From Rhabdornis inornatus (Eukaryota > Chordata > Aves > Passeriformes > Rhabdornithidae), in assembly GCA_013397075.1 (NCBI GenBank), contig VWZS01000187.1, positions 2,255,083-2,319,082 of the forward strand: a DNA stretch of 64,000 nt. Reading direction: 5' to 3'. Every line of letters begins with the position of its first letter. Position 1 is the first letter of the stretch. The position numbers were made by a program, and so were the translations under genes. The notes below the pieces were generated by a model. That model searched no databases, was not told the DNA's origin, and worked only from the letters and a program-made list of their open reading frames with translations. This document shows, piece by piece, positions 28,362-40,700 of the stretch.

Positions 28362-28673
28362 TGTTGCATATAGTTAAAACCTTATAAAATAAGGGCCTTG
28401 TTACCCTTAAGAAATCATGGCTCAGGCCTGCTACTTTGGCTAAGTAGAAGAGGACTTTGGGAAAGTTACTCAGCTGAATTGGAGGTAGAAAAACAAGTTA
28501 TATACCTGTTGGGTCCTCACATTGTGGTTTATGGTAGTTGGTTGAATTACATTTGTTGTGCTTAAATGGAATGTACCTGATAAGGGGCTAGCTGTTTAAA
28601 AGGCCTGGTTTTTGCAATAAAGGGCTCTCTCTTGCACCTGCCTGAGGACTCTGCATTAGCAGGCTTTGTAACA
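28362..28673 (+). mobile_element. Solo LTR of an endogenous retrovirus, 312 bp, with target-site duplication
   Basis: The segment begins TGTTGCATATAG and ends GGCTTTGTAACA; the tips TGTTGCA and TGTAACA form an imperfect 7-bp terminal inverted repeat. CCTGCC occurs directly before (28,356-28,361) and directly after (28,674-28,679), a perfect 6-bp target duplication. AATAAA at 28,616-28,621 lies 52 bases before the end, fitting R/U5, and a TTTAAAAGG upstream may act as the TATA element. No internal retroviral sequence is present, so this is a solo LTR. It differs in length and sequence from the 17.4-kb LTR. Confidence 0.75.
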
Positions 28674-28679
28674 CCTGCC

Positions 28680-30043
28680 TGTCCATGGGAAGCAGTGAAT
28701 TAATTCCTTGTTTTGTTTTGCTTGTATGTGTGGCTTTTGCTTTCCCTATTAAGCTGTATCTCAAGTCATGAATTTTCCATCTTTTACCTTTCTGAGTCTC
28801 TTCCCCATCCCACTGGTGGAGCTGTGAGTGAGAGGCTGTGCACTGCTTGGCTGCTGCCTGAGGTTAAACCATGCAAGGATCTGTTAGTTCTGCCTTCTAT
28901 CCAGGACTTTTATATGATGCAGTCATGGACAATGGTTTCAGGTTTCGGGTTGTGAGAGGTTTGTTTGTTTGTTTGTTTGGGGGGTTGTCTTAGGTATTTT
29001 CCTATTAAAAGAAGATAATAGTTCCCTCATTTAGTCTTTATCGAATGTCTTAGATACTGATGCATTTGGGTTTGCCAGCAGATGGAAGACAGTTGTTGAC
29101 AGCCACCAGCTCCCAGCACAATGCATCAGCTGACTCAGCCTCATCATTTCAGCAAAAAGGATTCAAGCCCTTCCCTGCTTTTGTGTAATGTTTTATGGAG
29201 CCACCTTAATTATCAGAGAGATAACACTGACACATAGGACTACTGAGGTAATGCTTAGAGTGAAAATCCAAATACCACCTAAAAATAATGAGGCATAGTG
29301 TCAATTGCATGCCATGTTGATAAAAGAATATACCTTTGCTAAAGTTTGAGCGGCAATGGAAGTTGTCATTAGGTGATCAAAAATAGCACACAGGAGGCTG
29401 CCTGGTGCTTTTTAGTCACTGTATGGAAATTCGGAGATCCAAGCTAAAGTAAAAGTACACAATAAAACTTGCAGTGGAAACTAACAGAGAGCAATGCCCA
29501 CAGGCTGGCATGTGTATGGCAACAGATACTTTCATGGCCACAGTTTTGTACTGAGGAAGGGAAAATGGAAACACAGACTCAATAAAGAATGGCTGTGGAT
29601 ATAAAAAAAGTATCCTAAACCCCAGGCAAATTCCAAATGGTACAAACGTTTGGCTCTGAGAAGTGTAGGAATTTTTTAATTGTTGAAATATGTCCCAAAA
29701 TCTATTTATTTAGCTGCTTTTATTTAGTTCTTGAATGTAGAGTTCCACTGCTTCCAATGACCACTGAGAGACCTGTCAAAAAAAGATGGGCGAACTACAT
29801 TTAAAAACCACATGTAAATGGCATTTTGATTTGAAAGGCAGATTTTTGATGTTGCAGTACCATAACCCCTCAGGCTTTAGTGGGAATGTGTCAGCAATAA
29901 CTTGGAACAAGCTCTTCAAGAAGAGAAGATGGGTTTGGTGGTGTGCTTTTTTGTTGTAATTTTGTAAGTCACTGCATGCTGTTGGCATCCATGGCTATCT
30001 GCTTTTATTCCAAAAGTGGAAATAACCCTAAATTGTACCAGGA
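28680..30043. other. Non-coding stretch with a GTTT microsatellite
   Basis: Contains a short (GTTT)n tract at 28,960-28,979. Otherwise unique AT-rich sequence with no recognisable coding exon. Confidence 0.5.
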
Positions 30044-30225
30044 TTAGATTAGATTTTTTTTAGGAAAAATCTACTCACTGAAAGAGTTGTCAAACATTGG
30101 AACAGGAAAGTAGCACGTGACAATGTGGCACTTGGGGAAATGGCTTAGTGGTGGACTTGCTAGGGACAGGTTAACAGCTGAACTTGATCCTTTTAGAGGT
30201 CTTCATCAACGTAAATGAATCTATG
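30044..30225 (+). mobile_element. CR1-type LINE, short 3' fragment
   Basis: Typical CR1 3' end: 'aggaaaaatctactcactg', 'aagagttgtcaaacattgg', a 'ggcttagtggtggacttg' stretch, 'ggttaacagctgaacttga' and the terminal 'gaatctatgattctgtgg'. Plus orientation, heavily 5'-truncated. Confidence 0.85.
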
Positions 30226-30369
30226 ATTCTGTGGTATTCTGAAAGAGTCTTCTGTTGTCTCACACCATCCCCTCCCATAGTCTGTACAGTGTTCACCCTG
30301 TTTTCCTGGGTGAGTTACCTGACTGAAAATGCTAGTCCTAATATTCTGTATGAGCGCAGCAGTGTATTG

Positions 30370-30670
30370 TGTGGTGCGGACACCGGCAGATCTTACGGAA
30401 GGTGCTGCCGGAGGAAAGCTCCTTTCCCCGGTGGGAGCTGGCACAGTGCCGGCGCTCCGGGGCCGCTCCCCATTCCCGGAGGATGCGCGGCGCTCCCCGC
30501 CAGAGGGCGCGCGCCGCCCGCCGGGACCAGCGGGGCTCGGGCCGGAGCCGCGGGGCCGCCACTGGAGCCGGGGGGCCACCACGGGAGCCAGGGACCGCCG
30601 CTGGCACTGCGGCTCTGGTCGCCTCCGACACCAGCGCGCTGTGAGAGCCGCCAGCACTCCACAGCCTGGT
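30370..30670. promoter_or_regulatory. Small isolated CpG island with CTCF-like motif
   Basis: About 300 bases of very GC- and CpG-rich sequence surrounded by AT-rich DNA. At 30,497-30,511 it carries CCGCCAGAGGGCGCG, close to the CTCF core on the plus strand. Its right half has loosely repeated 'ggagccgggggg' and 'gggagccagggacc' units. A weak donor (CAGCCTG|GTAACC) lies at about 30,668. Open frames on both strands cross it, but none resembles a known protein and their length is explained by composition. It may be an orphan promoter, an enhancer or an insulator. Confidence 0.55.
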
Positions 30671-30699
30671 AACCACTTAGTGCTAATTAATTGCTGACT

Positions 30700-32321
30700 T
30701 CACTCTGTGGCTTTGAAGTGAGTTGCGTAAGTGGGAATTTGTGCATCCAGCTTTTCCCACCAGTGTTTATTACATTTCTTTGACACAGCAGCTTATTTCT
30801 TAAGTTAGGAACATTAAGGTTGAATCAATGAGGTAGAATTTGTTAGTTTTCATGTAATTCTACCTTAATTCCTCATAGTTAATAAAATCCTACCTTAATT
30901 TCCCATAAGAATGTAATGGAGAAGTTTACTTTTGGGTGTTTAGACTATGCAACCTTAAGATGTGATATATGATAGTATAACGCCAAATTTTACTGAAATA
31001 CATGAAAATGAAAGGTAGTTTGGGTCTTTGAGAGTGTGAATTCCCCAATCTCACAAGACATTACTACTTCTTGATGATCTATAATAATGATTATTTCCTG
31101 CTTTTGACTCAAATTGTGGACAGTCAGCTTTCAAATGAGAGGCATTTTATGTACTACTTGTACTTAAAACTAAGAATGTGCTTGCACTGACCTAGCAAAG
31201 CAGTTAGGTGCACTACTCTGCAAGATCAAACCTTGTGTCTTTATATGATATTCTTCCTTCTTCCCCCATGCAGTGGGAATTGAAGAAAACCTAGATATGA
31301 CTCTTGGCTTTTTTTCTTCCCCAGGGAGTATGGGGTAGAAGTGTGGCAGCACTACTGTCCTTTCCATGTAATCAACTTGAATAAGTAATCTCTGGCAGGC
31401 AGCCTTAAACACAGTGCTCCTTTGTCTGGTAACTTGCTACTACTGTGTTTGACTTAAAAGCATTTGTAACAGAGAAGAGCTGTGTCCTTGAATACCTGAC
31501 ATCCAAATAAAATTAAGTGTAATGCCACTGATAGCACATAAGTGTTAAAGTTCTTGTGCAGGCAGATTTCAAATGTTAAAAATTTCTAACACTTCTAACA
31601 GCTAATGTGCCAGTGTGCTATTTGTTAGGAAGATAATCTCTTTTTCCAGTCCCTTGTTCTTATACAATCACTTTACAGCTTCTCCTACCAGTAAGCATGT
31701 CCTTTTCCTTGGTGTCCTTTATGGCATGGGTCAAAATGACCATTGTCTGTACATTTCAGCCCAGACCAAAATTGTGTATGTCCTCAAAAGTGTTGAACAA
31801 GACTTTTGAGACTGGCAATGTTTGCTGTGCCATTCAGCACAAATATGTGCTTTGGTGTCTTGAGACAAAATATGCATGCAGAAATGAAGTAACTAGAATG
31901 GAAAATACATATTTCATTTGATGGTGGAGGGAGGGCTGCCAAGATATGGAATGGCAAAAATGTTGTTTTGTGAACTCCAAGAATTATATTATTTTTATAT
32001 CACCAGGGTCTGACAGAGTTTTCTGTCCCTTCACAGCTCAGCAGGTTTTTTCCAGTTTGAGGCAGCTGCATCATGATGTGTTGGATGAGTAAGTGGGCAG
32101 TGAGGGAGAAGGTAAGAAGAAACTGATTTACATATAGAAATAGGAGCTGGAAAGGAGCAGTGGGAATAAAATCCAGGGAACAGTTTCTGTGCAGGAGCCT
32201 GGGAGACCTGAGGACCCAATGCATTTCTGTTACTGGCATTTGGATGTTAAGGCAAGGCATCCATAGAACTGAAAAAATGTCAGAGACTTGCTTTGGGTAG
32301 TGCTTTAGCTCTTACAGTGTG
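30700..32321. other. Non-coding stretch, no gene recognised
   Basis: AT-rich unique sequence after the CpG island. Short frames at 31,615-31,921 (plus) and 32,000-32,260 (minus) show no family signature. Confidence 0.45.
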
Positions 32322-32392
32322 AAGTGTTTGATAGTGTTTGAAGTGTTTGATAGTGTTTGATAATACTATCCTACAACTAGGATAGTATTATC
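32322..32392. repeat. 19-bp tandem duplication leading into a perfect 15-bp hairpin
   Basis: The unit AAGTGTTTGATAGTGTTTG occurs twice back to back (32,322-32,340 and 32,341-32,359); each unit itself holds two GTGTTTG copies. Directly overlapping its end, GATAATACTATCCTA (32,359-32,373) is followed after the 4-base spacer CAAC by its exact reverse complement (32,378-32,392). The stem is AT-rich and too short for an animal microRNA precursor. Confidence 0.9.
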
Positions 32393-34740
32393 CTCCTGTC
32401 TGTTCCACTGGCTTTGGGGAAACAATTTAACCTTTAGATCTCAGTTTTCCACTTCTGCAAAATATGACTTGATGACACTGTAGAGGATAGGTTTATATGT
32501 AGGATATACACAGACAGTTTACTGAGGGAAGGCAGGAAAGACCTTACCCTTCAGTAAGGTCTGAGGAAGTCTTCAACTAGTTTAAGGAGAAGAGTATTGT
32601 ATCCATATTGTTTCCCAATAATAAATAATTCTTCAGCTGACATGAGTTCATGCTGCTGAGATCTCAGGTGCAGCAGCAACATTTGATTTCATCTTGTATC
32701 AAACCTTGCTCTTTGCTAAATGCTGTCCTGACCAATCTGTCTAGATTTGAAACACCATGAGCACTGACATGAATTCACCCTCTACATTCTGATTGCCAAT
32801 TTGCCTTTCTGCATCAGAAAGCATGATACAGCATTGGCTGAGTAAACTGCATCAGGCTGGTTGATTCCAACTGCCCAGTGCTCCAGCTGAATCACAGGTC
32901 TTCACAGCACTGCTCAACTTGTTATTGTGGCAAAGAGGGGAGTACATAAACACTCTTAATTAGACTGTTCAGGTTTCATTTCCAGACCCATTTTGAAAAG
33001 TCAAATTTCTATTTGCAGCTACAACTTCACAGCTTTTACAGTGTAATTTGACATGAGAAGTTCAGAATTTCCACAGTTGTTTTTAGATTTTCTATAGATT
33101 CTCTGTTCTAATTCTCTCAAACATTTGGCATTTGCCATTAGCTATTCTCATTCTGTCCCTTTGCATATCCTTTTTTTTTTTTTTTGCATTGGAATAAAAA
33201 CCAGGCTGATCCATCACCGAAATATCATCCCAGCCATTCGTTTCTGTGGCTACCAGCAAGGCTGCCTTCTGCCAATGGCACATTTATGGGAGATATCCCT
33301 CACCATGCCTCGTCACCTTCCCTTATCTAGCTCTGCCTGGAAATCGTTCTTTTTTTTGTTTTTCTGTGTTTAAATTTACTCTCTTGAAAAGAAAAGCATT
33401 GCTCTCTCTGTGGTACTGCTTGTTGTTTCCCAGTTTGAAATCAACTAGGAGAACCCCAGAGGGTTTCTCAAACAGCTAACCATTAAACACAGTCAGGAAC
33501 AAAGATCAATTGAAAACACATTTAGAATTAAGCTTCCTGGCCTGCTTTTAATTTCTTCAAGTCAGCATTGGGAGTTATTACTATGGTCAGTCTGGCCTTT
33601 TATTGTCCTATGGCTTATTTATATAAACTATCAACTTCAGGGATGTCCAACTGCTTTCTGGTTGGGTTGTGGTTTTTGTTTGTTTTTTTTTTTTTAATAT
33701 CTACAGATATTCCCAAAGTTATTAAAGGATTATGAGTTTAAATGCAGAAGGCATTAAATAGAATCATGTTATTGGAAACAGAACTATATTTATGAGTCTA
33801 GAGGGAGTTTGCAAGAATCTGACTTTGCAAGGAGAATTTGGGTCATGGCACCTTAAAGCTTCAGTAGCTTTCTTGAGTCTGGGATCTGGATTTCTGGCAG
33901 ACTGAAATATTATTTCTGTATAGACCTATACAGACACAAAAGGATATATAGCTCCAAAGGGTTTACAGTTCAGATAGGAATAGTCAGTGGTTTGGCTCAG
34001 CTTACCTATGCCTTTAGGGGACAGAAGGGGAATCCTAAATGCAATTTTGTAGTTTGTAGCAAGCTCTGGGCATTAAAATAACTGAAGCACCTTTGGCTCT
34101 GTTTATAGCTGTCCTGAGCCCTGAACCCTTTCTCTTGTGTAAGGTGCCATGCTCCTGTCTTGCCATCAGAAGTATGGTGCCAAGCAGACAATTTTGTTGC
34201 AAATCTTGCAATAATTTCTGGATTTAGCTTTAGGTTCTTTTTTTTTTTTTTTGACTGTCAAGACAAGTTACTGTGGTCTACTTTCGCAGTTTAGGGGATT
34301 GTTAGGATATTTGAGTGTTAAAAGCTGATGGCAATATAGCATCACTGTCACACACCCGTATCAGAGATCTCAGGCTTTGAGTCAGTATGCTGAATCTTTT
34401 ATCTTTTTTAGTGATAGCTTCAATATACAACAGGGTATTCATTATGAATAATGGTAGCCTAGAGCCAGCTAATTGTATTTGCAGGGTGGTTTCCCTAAAA
34501 AGCAGATGTTGGACAGATGTTAGTCAGATGATCAGTCATGCTACCATTTACAGTAAATCTGAGGGCTGTGGGGGAAAAGGTAACGTGTGGAACATACTTC
34601 TCATTTCTGTGGGAGCCTTGTACTTTTTTATGGGTATATAAAGGTTCACAGAAATGTCCGAGTCGTTGGTTAAGAACTGTAGAGCTGCTCATATTTGGCT
34701 ATAGCAAGTAACAAAATTTCACCTTGAAGTGCTTGTTACC
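32393..34740. other. Non-coding stretch with poly(T) tracts
   Basis: Contains homopolymer T tracts at 33,171-33,185, 33,683-33,695 and 34,238-34,252. No coding exon recognised. Confidence 0.45.
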
Positions 34741-34783
34741 CTTGAGTGTAGCAGAACTTGAGTGTAGCAGAACTGTAGCAGAA
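34741..34783. repeat. Short tandem repeat of a 16-bp unit
   Basis: CTTGAGTGTAGCAGAA occurs twice exactly (34,741-34,756 and 34,757-34,772), followed by a shortened copy, CTGTAGCAGAA (34,773-34,783). It is a recent replication-slippage duplication. Confidence 0.9.
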
Positions 34784-37700
34784 CGTTAAAGTATTGATGA
34801 GACTGCATGTCAGCTGGAGTTTTGCAGAAACCTTTTTTTAGGCTGGAACACTTCTTCATTCTCTTTTTATTCATTTTCCTTGAAACCTTTTATATACTTT
34901 TTTTTGTCTGCTTTCTCATGGCAGCTCTCTATGCTGTTGTGTTGCATGTCAACATAATGGGAAGAGTATTTCAATATTCTGCTGCAACTGAGGTACTCAA
35001 GCAGATACATCTGTCTGTGAAGTGACTTGGAGCACAGTGCAGTAGTTAACATGGCTTACGTTAGGTAATGTTCAGACTTTATCATCTTTGTTCAGCATGG
35101 GCACTAGAATCGTGTTTCCTGTGTAATAGCAAGCCTTTCCTAACACATAATTCTGATTGTGGGTTCATAGCAGTACTGATTTGAATGTCTCTTAGCTGTA
35201 GCTAAACACGTTTGTTTTGTCAGCTGAAGTCAAATTACAGGACACATGCTATGCAAAGAGAACATGGTGCTTAATTGTTTTAAGCAATGTCAGTTTGTGT
35301 CACCACAAGTTCTGAGTTTTGGGATAGAACTTCTGCAAAGGCTGGAAGATTGCTCCATTAAAATGAAATCTTTGATTTCCATTGCCCTTTAATCAATACA
35401 AACCAGAGCTTCCTGGGACTGTAATAGTGTATCAAGTTGAATTTGGCTCTTTTACAACCCATCAAAAGAAGTTGTCCTTGACAAAAACAATATTTTAAAT
35501 ATCTACTCACAAGCACTGGAGCCAAAAGGTTTCTATTTCGTTTGGCAAAACACCTTCCCAAGAACAAGACTGTGACCTGAAGCAGAGCCAAAATAAGCTC
35601 TAACAGATGCTTAGCCTAGAAAGCACTAGGCTGAATGGCTGAAATTGTTGAAGAGTCTATAGGAAAAGGGAAGGGCAGCTATCTAGTTCTGCTTCTGACT
35701 TGCTGTGTGGACAAGCTGCACTCCTTCTGTTCTAGTGCTCTGCCAACTAGAGGACCCGTCTCATCTGTCTGCCACCTCACTTCAGCTTCTGGGCCTTCCA
35801 TTTCTGGCTGTGAGGGCTGCTGCAGGCAACAACAGAGCTTCGTCTGCTCAGAATACAGAGGAGTCTAATTTTGTCTTTTCCCGATAGGCTCTGTTTAGCT
35901 TGAATAGTGAAAACTCTTCCAGAGACTTTGATCTGGCCTTCCATTCACACTTTCCATATTGCATCCAATACTTGCACTTGAAAAAATGTTTCAGATGCTG
36001 GTAAGATTCAAGATGCTGATATGCTCCTCCTGTGATGACTGAAATTGATCTAATTGGCCACACATTTCTATTTGCCTTTCCATTTGCTAGTTCTGGCCTT
36101 TATCTGTCCTCATGTAGTGCCATCTTTGCTCTGAGATCTGGTGAGAAAGTTAGTAACTTTCTTGGTGTCAGTTCTGTTAGTGCCAAGCAGGGGTGTGGCA
36201 CTCTGAGGCAAGGAGAGAGCAGGACTGTGGTGGCCTGCAGTTTAGATTGGTTCAGGCTGTGTTAAAAGGACAGCTGTTGATGATGCTGTTCTTCTGTGAA
36301 ACTGCATCTTAAACACTTGGTCATTCTCCAGATCCTGACAGTGAGAGGAGGTGAGAACAAAGAAACTAAACCGCTTTCCTAGGGCACAGAGATGCCTGAT
36401 CCATAGCTAGAACTGAGATGATGGGTTCTTAAGTCAGACTGTAATCACAGAAATCAGGATATAAGCAGCTATTTGATGCTTTTCTGGAGACAATCAGTCT
36501 GGATAGCTTTGTTCAAGGTAAGAAATACCAAGTGTCAGTGCTCAAGAGAAAAACTAAATATATGCTGGTTGTGCTGCAGTACAGGTTGGGACAGATTTTT
36601 ATCTCTTTGATGGGGATGCCTGCCTGGGTAGGCCTTCTATCCAGTGTAATTGATACCAGGATGTCTTGTGAAATTAAATTTTTCTAGAGGCAGAGAGAAG
36701 AGCAAGTGGCAGATATACCAACCCTGTTCATACATCTCTAAATTCAAAGGAGCAGGTGTTTGTACATGTGACTTTATTTACTTGGACTGGCTTTAACTCT
36801 GGGTATCTTCTCTCAGCAAAGTTCAGAAGGAGCTCTGCCTTTACTGCTCCCGTGAAGCCTGTGCCCACGGAAACAACACAATATGACTGATCTCCTTTGC
36901 ATAAACTCCAGCATGGCTGAATCCAAGGAACAGGTAGTCTCATTCCATAACTGTTGCCATCTGAAATCCAAGATCCCAGTGAAGAATAGTGGAGAAGAAA
37001 GATTGCTGAAAAAGAAGAGTCATTTGCATTTAAAAATACTCAGCATGTGCTTTCTCAGAGGCATGCTGTGATGTGATATATATTAAACTAAGTTAACATG
37101 AGTGGCCACAGAGCAGTCCTAATGAACAGGAGATGTCCTCTGAAAGGTGTTTGTTCACCACTTTTTCAATAGCTTCTCTTGGGGGTTCCAAAAACACTGA
37201 CTTGGGCTTATCACAATCCTGGTAAGTTATTATCCTGATATTACCCTAATGAGGTGGTATGAGCAGGGTCATAGCAGACAAAGGTCTTGGGAGGTTAGGA
37301 TCCAAGGGAAGCCGTTGAAAATCTCAGCTTGATTAAGAGCATTTGATTCTCCCTAGAAGTCTAACATTGCACTAAATATGCATCAGCACTGTGCTACCAA
37401 GAATGCATCCTGGGAAAGAGCACTGCCACAAAAATCTCTTTCCCAGTATTTCCTAGGATTCAGTTTGGCCACATCTTGAGCAAGATCACTGCATTGCCAA
37501 CTGCTTGGTTTGTATGGCTTGGCTAGAGCTGGTTTTGGGAGACACTGGAGCTTTAATTTGCTCCCAGCTCCAGACCTTGTGAGGTCTGGTAGAAGAGGAG
37601 GCTTTCTTCATCCTATATTTAAAGAAGCCTCAGTGGGTTGCTCTAAATAACTGGTATATTGGCTTCAGCTTCAAGTTAATGAAACCATAGCAACATTCTG

Positions 37701-40700
37701 TGGGATGCAGCAGCTGATGGGCTATGTAGTTGTTCAGTCTCTGTGAAAGTACAAGTAAGCCTCCAGTACCTGATTTTAAGCAACTCCTACAAGTTTGCTT
37801 AAGAGTCTGCATTTGACAGTGAGGGACCTAGGACATAAACAAGCTATTGAGATTTCATCTAGCTGAAACTAGATTTACTTGCTTTAATGTAACTGTAAGG
37901 AGCTCTGTCCTCACAGAGGGGCTAAGCATAATCTAACACCAGTTGTCTGTCTAGAAAGACAAAATCACAACAAGCAAGACATGCTGATTATTGGCTAGAG
38001 AATGCCAGGAAAAGTTAGGTGGTTCAGGAGCAGCAGGCATGTTACTCTCTAATGAGGCGATTTCTTTTCCAGTCTGGTTTGACCTCAGATTGTATTCTTT
38101 ATTCCTTTATCAGAATTGGTCATCTCTGAGTCCAGGACACCATCTTTTAAATGGCTGTATCATTTATCATGGTTTTTCCTCTCCATCTCTGGCACTGTGA
38201 AACACTTCAATTCAACAAAAACCAAACTGCTGAAAACCCAAACCTCTTTTCTGTACTTGTAGGGTGTTTAAATGCTGCCCTTAAGAAGCCATTTGCAATG
38301 CCCCAAATGCTTACTGATGTTCTAACAAATCAAATTACAAGCAGTATTTATTCTTGGGCATTATTAAGTTAAAGTATTTCTGGCTCATAATAAATCTTAG
38401 CTCAAGTCTATCCCAGTTCAGAATAAAAGTTTGCAGTTATCTGCAAATCAGGAATTTTTAATGTAACCCCTTGGAAATGGCAATTGCTACATAAAATCAT
38501 GTGTTCGCGTATTACACAATGGAGGGTTGAGCAAGCCAGAACAGCTGATCAGAACTGGGAAGCTTTGAGATTCCCAGCCCAGAACTTCTGCTTTGTGAGG
38601 AAGACTACTGAAAGCCCGGGTCTGTGCTTTGCCTCAGGTTCTCTAGGTTGTAGGTTACCTCAGAAGAGTAAGGGCCTTTACTGCCTGTAGTCCTGGTTAG
38701 TGCACTAAATTACTGGATTAGTCAGACTAGACTAGAAATTAGAGTAAATAGATCTTCAGCTAACTTGATTTCTTTTTAATTTTTTGACCAGATGTACCAG
38801 TGAGGTCCTATCTGCTTTTAGTCTTCTAGCAACTGGCAAAACAGAAGAATTGTGTGTATATAGAACCGTAACAAGATGTGTTTTTACGTGAAGAAGTACT
38901 TCTTGGGTTTCTCAGTCCTGAGACTAGGTTGAAATTTAGCATGGAGAAGTGCACTGGCAACTAGAGAAGAATTAAATACAGCCATGCACCTTGCTTGGGA
39001 TGCACGCTTGCGCTGGGAATCTGTGATCCTGATCTACTCTCAGTTTTTGTTGTGTAGGTCAGGAGTGAGGAGGGTGAGAATACTGATGCATAGACAAATA
39101 ATAAGAGTTGCAGCTCATAGCAAGGTAGGGTGTGCTTAAAATGTCTAGTATGACACAAATTAAGCCACTTTGTTTTTCCATTAAAGAGAAGCTAATAATG
39201 TACCTATAAGCATTTTTTCTGACTATCTTCATGCAGTTTATGTCTGTAGAGTGGGAGATACCTGCATAACGTTAGATACTGTGTTGTGAATAGGACAATG
39301 TGCTTTCGGGTAGTGAGTTGCCAGGTGTTCTTGGTCCAGTCAAGTTTCAGCTGCTTTTGGTTGATCTAAGACTTGCCTGTTGTATGAAAACTGGTTGTGA
39401 GTTAGTCTCCTAAATCATACTTCTGGAGTACTGTGTTCCAATATAAGGATTTTTGAAGGCCTGGATTCATTCATCTGAATCTTCTAAAGCATTGCTGTCA
39501 GGCTATTCAACATGTTCCTTGAGCATTAATTTAGTCAAAGGTGTACGAGTGTTCCTTATGTAAAAATGCACGAGTGTTTCCCTGAAAAGCTGTTGTAACT
39601 CCACCTGGCTCTGTGAATCATCAGGATTAGTCAGCTGGTGGCATAACATAGAATAAAAAAGCTGTTTCTTACATAGGAGGAACTTGTCTTTAAAGTTTTG
39701 GCACTTTTTTTTTTAATAACATTGTGTTGCATTTTAAAAGATTGTTGTGTTTTACTGACATTTCCTGTTTTCAGTTTTGCTGATGAACTGCAGTGTCATT
39801 TCAGTCCTACAGGGAGGACAGAAAGGAATTCATCTTTCCTTATGTTGTAGGTAAATGATCTCATGTGGTGGGACTTTTAAGTCCCTGCTATTTGTAGCAA
39901 GAAAATAATGAGGATTATATATTAGCTCTCTAGATGCTTCTCCATATGACTGAATGAGTTGAAAGTTTATTACTTTGTATTATAGTAATTTTGAGAACTT
40001 TATTTGGGTAAGTGACTTTCAACTTTTTGGGATTCCTGAAATCTGGAATCTGAATGCAAAGCAAGCAAGTGAATATGAACTGCTGTGTTTGGTTGGTTTT
40101 GGTTTACAGGCTAGCCAGTAATCCATATTTGCAATTCCTTCTCAGCTATTACAAGTGATGGGAAGATAACTGCACCACAGAAGTGTCTTCCCAAAGGAAT
40201 AAAAAACCCTGTTATCTAAAGTACCAAAACTGATTGTAGATAACACATTCCCCTGTATGTCATCTGTGACCTTTTCAAACTGAGGGATGCAGCTCGAGGA
40301 CTGGCCCATGAACATCTGAAGAACTGATAGATCCACCCTCAATCCAAACATCTCTGGGCAGTTCTCCTGTTGTCAGAGGAAGGGAACCAATTCTAGGAGC
40401 ACAGTCCCTAACCTGTTACACAACTCAAGCATGCAGGCACTCAAATAGGTAATCTTGATATTTTCAACTCCCTAAGGAGACCAATCCTTTTGCCTCCACT
40501 TTCAGGAACTCTGGCTGCCTTCTCTATGTGTCAGGGAGGGCAATGGGAGTGGCTTCTAATCTCTCCACAGAGCAATGTGAAACCATAGTGTGTGGTATTG
40601 TTGAGGCCTCACAAGGAGGGACTTCATGCAGCAGACAGTGGCAGGGCAGAGCTGACAGATGTAATGATGAGCCTGAGGCATTGCAAGGTCTGATGCACAG

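Noticed and set aside
30184..30697. Open frames of 90-160 residues on both strands across the 30.4-kb CpG island
   Set aside because: They begin inside CR1 or flanking AT-rich DNA and owe their length to composition; no recognisable domain.
32359..32392. Hairpin as a microRNA precursor
   Set aside because: The 15-bp stem with a 4-base loop is far shorter than animal pre-miRNA hairpins (about 60-70 nt).
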